Below the pieces are notes generated by a model. The model did not search any database, was not told where the DNA came from, and was given only the letters and a program-made list of their open reading frames with translations. Shown here piece by piece: positions 1 through 9,091 of a stretch of 51,280 bases of DNA (positions within the stretch are counted from its first letter, which is position 1; the number at the start of each line of letters is the position of its first letter). This DNA is from Candidatus Avirikenella pullistercoris (GTDB taxonomy: Bacteria; Bacteroidota; Bacteroidia; Bacteroidales; Rikenellaceae), in contig DVIX01000020.1 of assembly GCA_018710935.1 (NCBI GenBank), forward strand, positions 1 through 51,280. Reading direction: 5' to 3'. A program made the translations under genes and the position numbers.

Positions 1-154
1 ATTTTATGACGGTATTTTTTATGTAAAGGGAGGAGTTTTAAACAATGGTTACGAACTCTTTTAGGATTGAGATTAAAGGAGGACTTTCATTTTTAGGGTA
101 AAATATCATGTAATGGAGCGAAGAAAAGAAACAAAAAAGTTACACGGGGTTTAA

Positions 155-190
155 AAAAAGAACGGGCAGTATTTACTGCCCGTTCTTTTT
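155..190 (-). terminator. Terminator of the V-type ATPase operon
   Basis: A perfect 16-bp inverted repeat (AAAAAGAACGGGCAGT at 155-170 and its complement at 175-190) encloses a 4-nt loop. A runs on one side and T runs on the other let it act in both directions. It lies 17 bp beyond the stop of the last ATPase gene. Bases 1-154 show no recognisable gene. Confidence 0.9.
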
Positions 191-206
191 TAAAAAAGTC
201 ATATCA

Positions 207-674
<468 letters not shown>

Positions 675-697
675 TTAAACAATTTTATTTTTTATTT

Positions 698-2593
698 CTA
701 TTTTTTCTTTTTTGTGAATGGTTTGTATTCCCGTCCGCCTCCTTCAAATCCTGCGTTTTTATAAAACTCTACGAAAGTCAGACGTAAAGGATGTACGAAT
801 GAACCGATTGCCGACATGAATATATTGATTCCGTGTCCGATAAGCAAGATAATCGCCATGATGATATATTTCAGGACAGGAACGTCGCCGCTCATACCGA
901 TTGCCAAATCATTGAATACACTTGCAATGATTCCACCGGATAATCCGAGTGCGAATAAACGAATATAAGAAAGAGTATCTCCTAATAAGCCGGTAATAGA
1001 GTTGTATAAATCCCATACTCCGCCGCCTATGTTGGCCAAAAGGTTCTTTTTGGACGGATCGCTGAACAAAATATTGATTAATAGCAAAACGATGACAATG
1101 GTAGTAAATATCGGACTATCCATTGAGAAACCGGTTATTCCCATTTCCGGAAGCAAATAAGCTGCCCCACATGTTATAATAGTCAATGCCCAAGCTAAAG
1201 TAGACAGTCCGTATTTGAATCCCATATATTTCATTCGGGCGATTGCTTTAACGAACATTGCATATAGGAGTTGGAATAAACCGACAATCAATGCAAAGGA
1301 AAATAAATCCATTTGGCCTACAAATTTTACATCTTTAAATGCAGGCAGTTCTGCTAAGCTCAGTCCAAAAAATGTTCCTGTTATACATCCCATCAGCATA
1401 GTTGCTCCACAACACCACATAACAAGAGATAAAATGGGGCGTATTGATTTATCTTTTCTTAAGAAATAAATAAGTACGACAGTAACGAATATTAATAAAG
1501 CATATCCTAAATCTCCGAAACACATTCCTACGAAAAAGATAAAGAACGGAGCGAAAAATGGAGTCAAATCTATTTCATGATAATTGGGCAGAGAATAGAG
1601 TTTGCTTATCATTTCGCATAAACGAGAGAACCGATTATTTTTTAATAAAACAGGAGGATTATCCTCGAGTGTCGGTTTGTCTTTTATCGTAATGATATCC
1701 GGTTCCGAATCGAAAGCAGCATCGATAGTCGGTACTTTTTCTTCCGGCGCCCATCCTTCGATAATAATAATATTGCCTTCTGCCGCTTTTTGATTGGTGT
1801 TACGAATCATATTTTCGCTCAATACCTCTTTCATATCGGACATTTTTTCTTCCAATAAAGGAATGCCGAGCGTACAACGGGCTACGATGAGGGATTTTTC
1901 TTTCACCAATGCGAAAAGCTCTTCAATTTCCCGTTCCTTGTCTTTGAAATCGGCCGAAGGCGTTTTTATATTGGTGGCTCCGTTCAGTGCGGGAGCCGGT
2001 TCGTCGTCGCACGTAACTACTACGAAATGGATGAAATGTTCCCCTTCATTCACTTTCAGAATAGTATATTGTTCTTCCCATTCCGGATTATATAATTTGG
2101 CTCCGCAAATGAAAAAGTGCAGATGAATGCCTATTGTGCCTAAACGGTTAATCTGTTTCGTATCGAAAGCACCCCATATTTCCAGTTCCTCTTTTTCTTT
2201 CCGGGTTTTGGATATTAAAGCGTTCAACTGGTCTAAACGTGTAGCCGCTTTGTGATAGTTGTCGATAATTTCCTGAGGAGTATCGTAACTTTTTAACAGA
2301 GAAAAATTGATCAATACCTCTTTCTCGTTTTTGACATAAGCTTCCTGGCTTTTGTCTATTTCTACGGCAGAAAGTAATTTAGGATCGCTTTTATGTATCG
2401 TTTTGAACAAAGAAAGTTTGTCTATGGTCTGGCGGTAGAGTGTGATGTCGTTGGCCAGCAGGCTTTCTTCCTCGTTAGGTTTCCAGTCATTGATAGTGAC
2501 GTCGATGATTCCCATCGCGCCTATCTTTTCCAAAAAATGTTCCTGCTCAGAGTGATGTATCAGGAAGGTGTATTTCATCATCGGTGTTACCAT
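698..2593 (-). CDS. atpI: V/A-type ATP synthase subunit I (stator a-like)
   Basis: Subunit I is the membrane stator that forms the ion half-channels against the K ring. The 631-residue protein has a soluble coiled-coil N-terminal half (about 1-340) and a C-terminal half with about eight membrane helices. Conserved arginines sit in SYIRLFALGLSGG (R545) and HPLRLTFVEFYKN (R604); one should be the essential stator arginine. The tail GGGREYKPF is typical of the family. A good Shine-Dalgarno (AAGGAGG, plus-strand 2601-2607) lies 7 nt before the ATG and supports this start. Only 2 bp separate it from the atpD stop, so translational coupling is likely. Confidence 0.95.
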   Translation of the reverse strand: MVTPMMKYTFLIHHSEQEHFLEKIGAMGIIDVTINDWKPNEEESLLANDITLYRQTIDKLSLFKTIHKSDPKLLSAVEIDKSQEAYVKNEKEVLINFSLLKSYDTPQEIIDNYHKAATRLDQLNALISKTRKEKEELEIWGAFDTKQINRLGTIGIHLHFFICGAKLYNPEWEEQYTILKVNEGEHFIHFVVVTCDDEPAPALNGATNIKTPSADFKDKEREIEELFALVKEKSLIVARCTLGIPLLEEKMSDMKEVLSENMIRNTNQKAAEGNIIIIEGWAPEEKVPTIDAAFDSEPDIITIKDKPTLEDNPPVLLKNNRFSRLCEMISKLYSLPNYHEIDLTPFFAPFFIFFVGMCFGDLGYALLIFVTVVLIYFLRKDKSIRPILSLVMWCCGATMLMGCITGTFFGLSLAELPAFKDVKFVGQMDLFSFALIVGLFQLLYAMFVKAIARMKYMGFKYGLSTLAWALTIITCGAAYLLPEMGITGFSMDSPIFTTIVIVLLLINILFSDPSKKNLLANIGGGVWDLYNSITGLLGDTLSYIRLFALGLSGGIIASVFNDLAIGMSGDVPVLKYIIMAIILLIGHGINIFMSAIGSFVHPLRLTFVEFYKNAGFEGGGREYKPFTKKKK

Positions 2594-2595
2594 GG

Positions 2596-3225
2596 CTATA
2601 CCTCCTTGCTGTTAAGTGCCGCATTTTGTTCTGCTGATTGGGCATCATGGCGGCTTTTAACGATTTTCTGCGATGATTTGGAGAGGTTCTCCTCATCTTC
2701 CATGAATCGTTTGATTTTCAGTATTGCTTCTTTATATCCGGGAATCTGTACTTTTTCGTAAAGGTTTACTTTTTGAGTGGTTTTTTTACGGGCGAATTCC
2801 AAAATATCCCATTTTTTCTTGTTGATTTCGTATTCCAGTCCGTTACGGGCGATTTTTTTCAGTAATTCTATCCCGTCGGAAATCCAGATAGGGCTGCTGA
2901 AAAGATTATAGGCCTTTTCTTCGAATACGATATCTTCTATATGGGGAAGGCGTACTCCTGCAATTTTGGAAGAACCTAACTCGATATCTTTGATTCTTAA
3001 CAGTTCCGGATCGAACTCTCCCCATAAAGCGATCATATAATCATATTGGGCAACCAAGTTATCGTACCGGTTCCGGTTATCCTCCGCTTCCTTTTTGGCT
3101 TTTTTCACCTCAAGGCGTAAAGCGGACTCTTTACTTTTGATAGTAGGCAGAGCCCTTTCCCGTATCTTGAGCTGTTTCCCCAATTCGTTCAGAGAGGTCT
3201 TGTTATATTGAAATTTTATTGCCAT
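2596..3225 (-). CDS. atpD: V/A-type ATP synthase subunit D (central stalk)
   Basis: Subunit D is the coiled-coil shaft turning inside the A3B3 head. The 209-residue protein is rich in charged heptads at both ends (residues 1-75 and 140-200), the antiparallel coiled-coil layout of the family, with a short globular middle. The N-terminus IKFQYNKTSLNELGKQL matches bacterial and archaeal D subunits. It lies 69 bp after atpB and 2 bp before atpI. No gene for subunit F, its usual partner on the rotor stalk, is found in the operon. Confidence 0.93.
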   Translation of the reverse strand: MAIKFQYNKTSLNELGKQLKIRERALPTIKSKESALRLEVKKAKKEAEDNRNRYDNLVAQYDYMIALWGEFDPELLRIKDIELGSSKIAGVRLPHIEDIVFEEKAYNLFSSPIWISDGIELLKKIARNGLEYEINKKKWDILEFARKKTTQKVNLYEKVQIPGYKEAILKIKRFMEDEENLSKSSQKIVKSRHDAQSAEQNAALNSKEV

Positions 3226-3294
3226 ATCCGAAATAAGATTGTTTGGTTTAACGCCCGGAGAGGTTCTCCGACGTTAAGAAAAGTTATACCGGAA

Positions 3295-4617
3295 TTAATT
3301 TGCCGGCCAATATTTTTCAATCAGGTCGTTCCTGATACCGACTTCCGCTTTGGAGAAATATTTGGCGAATAAAGTCCATGCGGTATCGAGCATCTTGGTT
3401 ACGTCGATATTTACGTCGATAGCAAGTAACTCTTTCGAATAGTCGTAAGCGAATTTCAGCGTACGCTGGTCGTAGTCGGTCAGGTCGAAACCGTTTTCCA
3501 ATTTTGTCTTGGCGTTTGAGGCATCGGCATACAGACGTACGGCTGCGTTCATTACCTGCGGATGGTCTTCACGGGTTTTCTTTCCGATTACCAACTGTTT
3601 CAGACGGGACAAGCTGCGGAACGGGTCTACGATTACTTTCCCGGTATCGCTGTCGTTACGCAGGAACAGCTGCCCTTCAGTGATATAACCGGTATTATCC
3701 GGTACGGCATGCGTAATGTCGCCGCCGCTCAAAGTCGTAACGGCAATAATGGTAATAGAGCCTCCGTTGGGTAACTGTACCGCTTTTTCATAGATTTTGG
3801 CAAGGTCTGAATAGAGAGAACCCGGCATAGAATCTTTTGACGGAATCTGGTCCATACGGTTGGATACGATAGCGAGGGCATCTGCATACAGAGTCATATC
3901 GGTAAGCAGTACCAGGACTTTTTCGCCTTTATCTACCGCAAAATATTCGGCTGCGGTCAATGCCATATCGGGAACCAACAAACGTTCTACCGGAGGATTT
4001 TCCGTGGTATTTACGAAAAATACGATACGGTCGAGGGCGCCTGCGTTATCGAAGACGTTTTTGAAGTACAGGAAGTCATCGTTGGAGATACCCATACCGC
4101 CGAGGATAATTTTATCGGCTTTGGCCCGTAGTGCCACCATTGCCATAACCTGATTATACGGTTGGTCTGGGTCGGCAAAGAACGGGATTTTCTGTCCGGA
4201 TACGAGGGCGTTATTCAGGTCGATACCGGCAATTCCGGTCGGGATGAATTCAGACGGTTGTAAACGTTTGTAAGGGTTTACGGTCGGTCCGCCGATTTCG
4301 CGTTCTTCTCCGGCGATCTCTTTGCTTCCGGCTAACGGTTGCCCGTACGCATTGAAAATATTTCCGGCCAATCCGTCGCCTACTTTCAATTTGGGCGGTT
4401 CTCCGTGGAAGATAACTTCTGCATTATTGGCAATACCTTCGGTGCCGGAAAATACTTGCAGGGTAACTTCCGTTCCATTGATTTTCACAACCTGAGCCAG
4501 TTTGCCTCCGACGCTTGCCAGCTCGTCATTTCCAACATCGGTAGCATGTACGGTTATCGTAGCTTTCGTGATGTTTTCTATTTTGGTATATATTTTTTGA
4601 AATGCTTTTGTTTCCAT
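3295..4617 (-). CDS. atpB: V/A-type ATP synthase subunit B
   Basis: This is the non-catalytic nucleotide-binding subunit of the A3B3 head. At 440 residues it has the usual length. It lacks a proper Walker A motif (GQKIPFFADPDQPYNQ occupies that place), as B subunits do, and has conserved blocks such as PSEFIPTGIAGID and SRMDQIPSKDSMPGSLYSDL. The C-terminus carries the helical domain (ARLYADASNAKTKLENGFD region). It lies 33 bp after atpA. No strong ribosome-binding site precedes the ATG, which is common in Bacteroidota. Confidence 0.96.
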   Translation of the reverse strand: METKAFQKIYTKIENITKATITVHATDVGNDELASVGGKLAQVVKINGTEVTLQVFSGTEGIANNAEVIFHGEPPKLKVGDGLAGNIFNAYGQPLAGSKEIAGEEREIGGPTVNPYKRLQPSEFIPTGIAGIDLNNALVSGQKIPFFADPDQPYNQVMAMVALRAKADKIILGGMGISNDDFLYFKNVFDNAGALDRIVFFVNTTENPPVERLLVPDMALTAAEYFAVDKGEKVLVLLTDMTLYADALAIVSNRMDQIPSKDSMPGSLYSDLAKIYEKAVQLPNGGSITIIAVTTLSGGDITHAVPDNTGYITEGQLFLRNDSDTGKVIVDPFRSLSRLKQLVIGKKTREDHPQVMNAAVRLYADASNAKTKLENGFDLTDYDQRTLKFAYDYSKELLAIDVNIDVTKMLDTAWTLFAKYFSKAEVGIRNDLIEKYWPAN

Positions 4618-4650
4618 TACGTTTATTCTGGTTAGACGGTGAACATTGGG

Positions 4651-6420
4651 TTATGCATTCTTTCCTTCCTGCGGGTAGTTGGCGATTAAGGTACCTACTT
4701 CCGCATCGTATTTTTTGAATTCCTCTCCGTTGTATTCGGAGAAGTTCATTTGGCGGAACAGGTTGATAACCTGTTTATAGAATTTGATACATTCTTCGAA
4801 ATCTTTGTGTTTGAAAGAGATGCTGCAAACGTCCATGATTTTGTTGAACATATATTTTTGACGTTCCATCGGACAGTTGCTGTCTATCTTATCGAAAGAG
4901 TCTTGTTGCAGGATGACGAAGTCGATAAGTTCCGATTTCCAATACCGGTCATGGTATTCTACGGGTACACCGTCGTCTCCCAAGATATTGATTTGTTCGG
5001 AAGCCTCTTTTCCTCTCAATACGATTGTTTTTGCCCTGTTCACTTTATCTACCCAACCTGCTTCGACATGGGAATCGAGATATTCGATGATTTCCGGGTA
5101 TTCCAGATATTTGGAATAACTTTCGAGCGGGTCGATAGCCGGGTAACGTTTACTGTCTGCACGTTGTTGAGCCAAGGCGTAGAAGCAACGTGCGGCTTTT
5201 TTGGTGGATTCGGTTACCGGTTCTTTCAGGTTACCCCCTGCCGGAGATACCGTTCCGATAAAGGTTACGGAACCGGTTTGTCCGTTGTTCAGGTGAACCA
5301 AACCGGCGCGGGCGTAGAAGTTGGAAATGATAGCCGACAGGTCCATCGGAAATGCGTCGGGGCCGGGCAGCTCTTCCAGTCGGTTGGACATTTCACGCAA
5401 TGCCTGTGCCCAACGGGAAGTGGAGTCTGCAAGAATCAGAACTTTCAATCCCATAGCCCGGTAATATTCTCCGATAGTCATACCGGTATATACGGATGCT
5501 TCACGTGCTGCGACCGGCATATTGGAGGTGTTGCAAATGATAGCTGTACGTTCGATAAGTTTGTGCCCGGTGTGCGGGTCGTCCAATTCCGGGAATTCGA
5601 CGAATACTTCCACCACTTCGTTCGCACGTTCCCCGCAAGCAACGAACAGAATCAGGTCTGCTTCCGCCTGTTTGGAGATAGCGTGTTGCAATACGGTTTT
5701 CCCTGCACCGAACGGGCCGGGGATAAATCCCGTACCTCCTTCTGCGATAGGGTTGAATGTATCTATTGCGCGCATTCCCGTTTCCATAACTTTGTAAGGA
5801 CGTGGTTTTTCTTTATATGCGGTTATAGCCTCTTTTACCGGCCAGCGTTGTATCATGCTGATCGCATGTTCTTTGCCTTCCGAATCGGTAACCGTTGCAA
5901 TGGTGTCGGTTATTTTATACGTTCCTGCAGAAGCGATATTTTTTACGGTATATTTTTCTTTCATTACGAAAGGCACCATGATTTTATGCTTGATAAAGTG
6001 TTCCGGTACCTCTCCCAACCAGTCTCCTGCGGTTACGGTATCTCCTTCTTTGGCGATAGGCGTAAAATCCCATGTGCTGTTATAATCCAGCGGATCGTTG
6101 TAATGGCCTCTTTCAAGGAAAAGGGTATCCATGGCGGCGAGGTCGTTTTGCAGCCCGTCGTATATATGGGTAATGATACCCGGGCCTAAGGTAACTTCAA
6201 GCATGTTTCCCATAAATTCGACCGGAGTGCCGGCACGTAAACCGCGGGTGCTCTCGAACACCTGTACGGAAGCTTTATCGCCATTAACTTTGATGACCTC
6301 TGCCATCAGACGCGCGTTACCCATAGTGATGTAACAAATTTCATTTTGCGATACAGCACCGTTCACCTTAACTGTTACAAGGTTGGAGGTAACACCTACT
6401 ACTTCTCCTGTTGTCTTCAT
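4651..6420 (-). CDS. atpA: V/A-type ATP synthase catalytic subunit A
   Basis: This is the catalytic subunit that binds and hydrolyses or makes ATP. In 589 residues it shows the beta-barrel N-terminus, the bulge insertion typical of A subunits (about 110-190, ending near QRWPVK), Walker A GPFGAGKT at 235-242, CGERANEVVEV at 262-272, and the SRWAQALREMSNRLEELPG block. The C-terminal domain runs to LIANYPQEG. It is 58 bp after the DUF2764 gene. A 479-codon open frame on the opposite strand (4750-6189) is a codon-bias shadow. Confidence 0.97.
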   Translation of the reverse strand: MKTTGEVVGVTSNLVTVKVNGAVSQNEICYITMGNARLMAEVIKVNGDKASVQVFESTRGLRAGTPVEFMGNMLEVTLGPGIITHIYDGLQNDLAAMDTLFLERGHYNDPLDYNSTWDFTPIAKEGDTVTAGDWLGEVPEHFIKHKIMVPFVMKEKYTVKNIASAGTYKITDTIATVTDSEGKEHAISMIQRWPVKEAITAYKEKPRPYKVMETGMRAIDTFNPIAEGGTGFIPGPFGAGKTVLQHAISKQAEADLILFVACGERANEVVEVFVEFPELDDPHTGHKLIERTAIICNTSNMPVAAREASVYTGMTIGEYYRAMGLKVLILADSTSRWAQALREMSNRLEELPGPDAFPMDLSAIISNFYARAGLVHLNNGQTGSVTFIGTVSPAGGNLKEPVTESTKKAARCFYALAQQRADSKRYPAIDPLESYSKYLEYPEIIEYLDSHVEAGWVDKVNRAKTIVLRGKEASEQINILGDDGVPVEYHDRYWKSELIDFVILQQDSFDKIDSNCPMERQKYMFNKIMDVCSISFKHKDFEECIKFYKQVINLFRQMNFSEYNGEEFKKYDAEVGTLIANYPQEGKNA

Positions 6421-6478
6421 ATATAATTTTTATTAATTTTTTTATTCAAGCTATGTCGTATTGCCTATACAACAAGGG

Positions 6479-7375
6479 TTAAATCTCTTTGGAAAGCAGT
6501 TTCTCGTCGGTCAGCTCTCCGATTAATTTGTTGAACATTTCCCTGCCGGTTTCTTTATCCAGGATAATCCAACGGTTGATAATGCTCAATTTTGCCATAT
6601 ATCCCAATAACATATTGATATTGAAATAGTCGAAGGTAGTCATATCGTTTATTTTATCCCAACGCAATACAGCGAGTTTACGTTCTTTGGACAAAATATC
6701 TTTGGTTTCCAGAATCTGTACCAACTCATCGATATACCCGAATTCGTCTTTTAGCCCGAAATCGTTAGCATTGCTTTGGGCGAGGTTTTGGGTAATCTCG
6801 TTGTTCCCGATCAGGTTAGGGGTTATTTCTTTCCATTTAGCACGGGCCGTATAAGCTGCGCTGATGTTCCGTATATCTCTGTCGAATGCGTACCACTCTT
6901 TTAAAAAAGGATTCGAACTGTGTGTCGCTTTATCGTAATAGGCTGTCCATAAAGCATTGTCAATAGCCATTCTTGTACGGATACCGTCGTCGTCTGTTAT
7001 TCCGTCTTCCTGATTTCCTTCTTTATAAGCTGTAAATATCTTTTTGAGATAACCGGGTAATTTTTTTTCTCCCGTACTTTCTTCCTCTTCGATGCCGGAA
7101 GGATTGTTTTTCCTTCGGAAGGCTTCTACTATATCGCCGACCTCCTCTTTAGACAGGTTCCCTAAGGTGTTGAACCGTGTGGTGCGCCCTTGCAGGAAAT
7201 TTATGATATTGGTTATATCATAAAAATAACAAAACAGAGTGAGAAGCTCTTTGTCTTTCGGGGACAGGGCTTCCATAATTTCATCGCGTAAAAGAGCCGT
7301 ATCCAATCCTTTCGTATCGGAATCGAGCGTGTACTCCTTCAGTCCGGAAACTAAATAATAGTAGTTACGCGGCAT
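6479..7375 (-). CDS. DUF2764 family protein of the V-type ATPase operon
   Basis: This 298-residue protein (MPRNYYYLVSGLKEYTLD) belongs to the DUF2764 family, found in Bacteroidales V-type ATPase operons between subunits E and A. It sits where subunit C stands in other bacteria, and no C gene is present, so a C-like role linking rotor and stator is a reasonable inference, not proven. The protein is mainly helical and charged and has no signal peptide or membrane segment. An open frame can be read from a TTG at 7390 that overlaps atpE, but the ATG at 7375 follows a GGAGG site by 8 nt and is the better start. Confidence 0.85.
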   Translation of the reverse strand: MPRNYYYLVSGLKEYTLDSDTKGLDTALLRDEIMEALSPKDKELLTLFCYFYDITNIINFLQGRTTRFNTLGNLSKEEVGDIVEAFRRKNNPSGIEEEESTGEKKLPGYLKKIFTAYKEGNQEDGITDDDGIRTRMAIDNALWTAYYDKATHSSNPFLKEWYAFDRDIRNISAAYTARAKWKEITPNLIGNNEITQNLAQSNANDFGLKDEFGYIDELVQILETKDILSKERKLAVLRWDKINDMTTFDYFNINMLLGYMAKLSIINRWIILDKETGREMFNKLIGELTDEKLLSKEI

Positions 7376-7376
7376 T

Positions 7377-7979
7377 CTATTTTCCTCCAAATAAAAGGGT
7401 TGCTACCTGTTCGCGTAAATAGTCTTTAAACAAGGCGTTAAAGTCGTTATCGCTGAAATTGATATAATAACCTCCTTCGGAAGGAACCAGTCTGAATCCG
7501 GTTTTTATGGAAGGATTTTCTGAAATTTCGATTTCCGAAGCCAGAGCTTTGTCGACCGATGTTTCTATATACTGTTTGGTTTCGGCGGCTTTGCCTTCCG
7601 GAACGATTACGTTCACGCTGCTGCCGTCCCATGATTTTACTACCGAAAGAATCAACTCTTTTACAAAATTATCGTCTTTGAAAGCATTTTTCATATCTTC
7701 GGAAATACTTTTCGTAATGACGATATTCTGTAATTGCTGTTTTATATCGTTTACCATCTGGTTCAGTGCGAGGGTAATTTCAGACTTGGAATTTTTTGCC
7801 AACTCTTCCGCATTTTTCTTTGCTGTTTCAATGATTTCCGAAGCCTCTTTTTTCGCATCGTTTACTATTTTTTCTGCGTTCTCTTTCGCTTGGGCTACAA
7901 TTTGTTCCGATTCCTGTTTCCCTTTTGAAACCCCTTCATTGTATAATTTCTCGGTTAGTTGTTGGATTTTATTTTCCAT
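7377..7979 (-). CDS. atpE: V/A-type ATP synthase subunit E (peripheral stalk)
   Basis: Subunit E forms the peripheral stalk that holds the A3B3 head. Residues 1-85 are a long charged coiled coil with alanine and lysine heptads (KENAEKIVNDAKKEASEI). Residues 100-200 form the globular C-terminal domain that caps the head. Length is 200, normal for the family. It is the first gene of the operon. AGGAG lies 6-8 nt before the ATG. Its usual coiled-coil partner, subunit G/H, has no recognisable gene here. Confidence 0.92.
   Translation of the reverse strand: MENKIQQLTEKLYNEGVSKGKQESEQIVAQAKENAEKIVNDAKKEASEIIETAKKNAEELAKNSKSEITLALNQMVNDIKQQLQNIVITKSISEDMKNAFKDDNFVKELILSVVKSWDGSSVNVIVPEGKAAETKQYIETSVDKALASEIEISENPSIKTGFRLVPSEGGYYINFSDNDFNALFKDYLREQVATLLFGGK
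7384..7388 (-). promoter_or_regulatory. Shine-Dalgarno site fixing the DUF2764 gene start
   Basis: On the minus strand GGAGG is followed by 8 nt and then ATG at 7375. It lies inside the last codons of atpE, so the two genes are probably translationally coupled. The alternative TTG start at 7390 would lie upstream of this site. Confidence 0.7.
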
Positions 7980-8069
7980 ATCCGGTTCTCCTATATTTTA
8001 ACAGTTCGATAAAAACGATATTTTTCCGTGTAAAATGTAAAAAAGTGTTAAAAATTTCTACTTTTTGAA

Positions 8070-8077
8070 CAAAGTTA
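8070..8077 (-). promoter_or_regulatory. Possible -7 box of the ATPase operon
   Basis: On the minus strand TAACTTTG matches the Bacteroidota -7 consensus TAnnTTTG exactly, 90 bp before atpE. No TTTG is seen at the expected -33 distance, so this is a weak call. The rest of the 227-bp gap (7980-8206) is very A+T rich with nothing else recognisable. Confidence 0.35.
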
Positions 8078-8206
8078 TCTTGAAAATTGCTTCTAATTAT
8101 TGTTTTATCTTCTAATCGGATAGAATTCTCAAGAAAAAAATCGAATGCAATTTACGAAAAAAAATAATATAAATAACAAAAAAATAATGGTTTTTATTTC
8201 GAATTG

Positions 8207-9091
8207 TTATAAATTTTCCGGTTTATGTTTCCATCTTTTGTGAGACCATATCCATAAATGAGGGGTTCTCCGGATGATTTTTTCAAGGATAGCAGCATAT
8301 CGGCGGGTAATTTCCAGCTCTTCCACTTTTTCTTTGCCGTCGTAAAGTACGGAGAACGTAACGGAATAATATCCCCGTTTTACCCGTTGAATATCCATGA
8401 AAATAACGGGCATATTGAATTTGAGAGCTAATTTTTCCATTCCCATAATGAAAGGGGTAGGTTGGTGCAGAAATGGAATCCAGTTTTTTATCAAGGGTTT
8501 CGGCGGGGTTTGGTCGGCGATTAATGCGACGATACAGTTATTGCCTTTGTGTGTTTCGGTAATTACTTCACGGGCGGTATCTTTCATCGGAATCGGTTTG
8601 GTACCGAAACGGGAACGCATTTTATGATAAAAAAGTTCTACGGCCTGGTCTTTTAAAGGATGATATACCGCTTTTACCGGATTTGTCGTATTCAATGAAT
8701 AGCCGATAGTATATTCCCATGCCCCGTAATGCCCCATTGCTGCGATAGTGGGGTGTTCGTTATTGAATTTCTGGAAAACTTCGATATTGGTATATATCAT
8801 ACGTTCCCTCATCTCTTTTTCTGAAAAAGAGGCGAGCATAATCGTTTCTACGAAAATATCGGCAAGGTGGCGGTAAAATCGCTTTTCGATGCCGAGCCGT
8901 TCTTTTTCGCTTTTTTCGGGAAATGAGTGTAACAGGTTTTCCCGTACGACTTTTTTTCGGTAACCTATAATATAATATAATATAAGGTAAAGAAAGTCGG
9001 AAAACAGGTATTGTATTCTGAACGGAAGGTGTCCGAATATTTTGGCATTCCACCAAAGCAGGTAAAATTTTATTTTGGTGCTCGTTTTCAT
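8207..9091 (-). CDS. Lysophospholipid/lipid A acyltransferase (LpxL/HtrB family)
   Basis: A 294-residue inner-membrane acyltransferase, likely adding a secondary acyl chain to lipid A. The active-site motif H-x4-E is visible in GHYGAWEYT (H121, E126). An N-terminal hydrophobic stretch (about 28-44) anchors the protein. Other family marks are VRENLLHSFP and the PTPFIMGMEKLALKFNMPV block. Its ATG overlaps the stop of the preceding gene by 4 bp, so the two are co-translated. The stretch encoding residues 37-43 contains four copies of a 5-bp repeat that could cause phase variation. Exact acyl donor and position cannot be told from sequence. Confidence 0.88.
   Translation of the reverse strand: MKTSTKIKFYLLWWNAKIFGHLPFRIQYLFSDFLYLILYYIIGYRKKVVRENLLHSFPEKSEKERLGIEKRFYRHLADIFVETIMLASFSEKEMRERMIYTNIEVFQKFNNEHPTIAAMGHYGAWEYTIGYSLNTTNPVKAVYHPLKDQAVELFYHKMRSRFGTKPIPMKDTAREVITETHKGNNCIVALIADQTPPKPLIKNWIPFLHQPTPFIMGMEKLALKFNMPVIFMDIQRVKRGYYSVTFSVLYDGKEKVEELEITRRYAAILEKIIRRTPHLWIWSHKRWKHKPENL
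8966..8985. repeat. Pentanucleotide repeat (TATAA)x4 inside the acyltransferase gene
   Basis: Four uninterrupted copies of TATAA lie within codons about 37-43 of the acyltransferase. A unit of five is not a multiple of three, so gain or loss of one copy would shift the frame near the N-terminus. The gene is in frame as given. Confidence 0.8.

Noticed and set aside
4750-6189. A 479-codon open frame opposite atpA
   Set aside because: It lies wholly antisense to a well conserved ATPase gene, and its translation is rich in Cys, Phe and Val with no family resemblance. Codon bias of atpA explains it.
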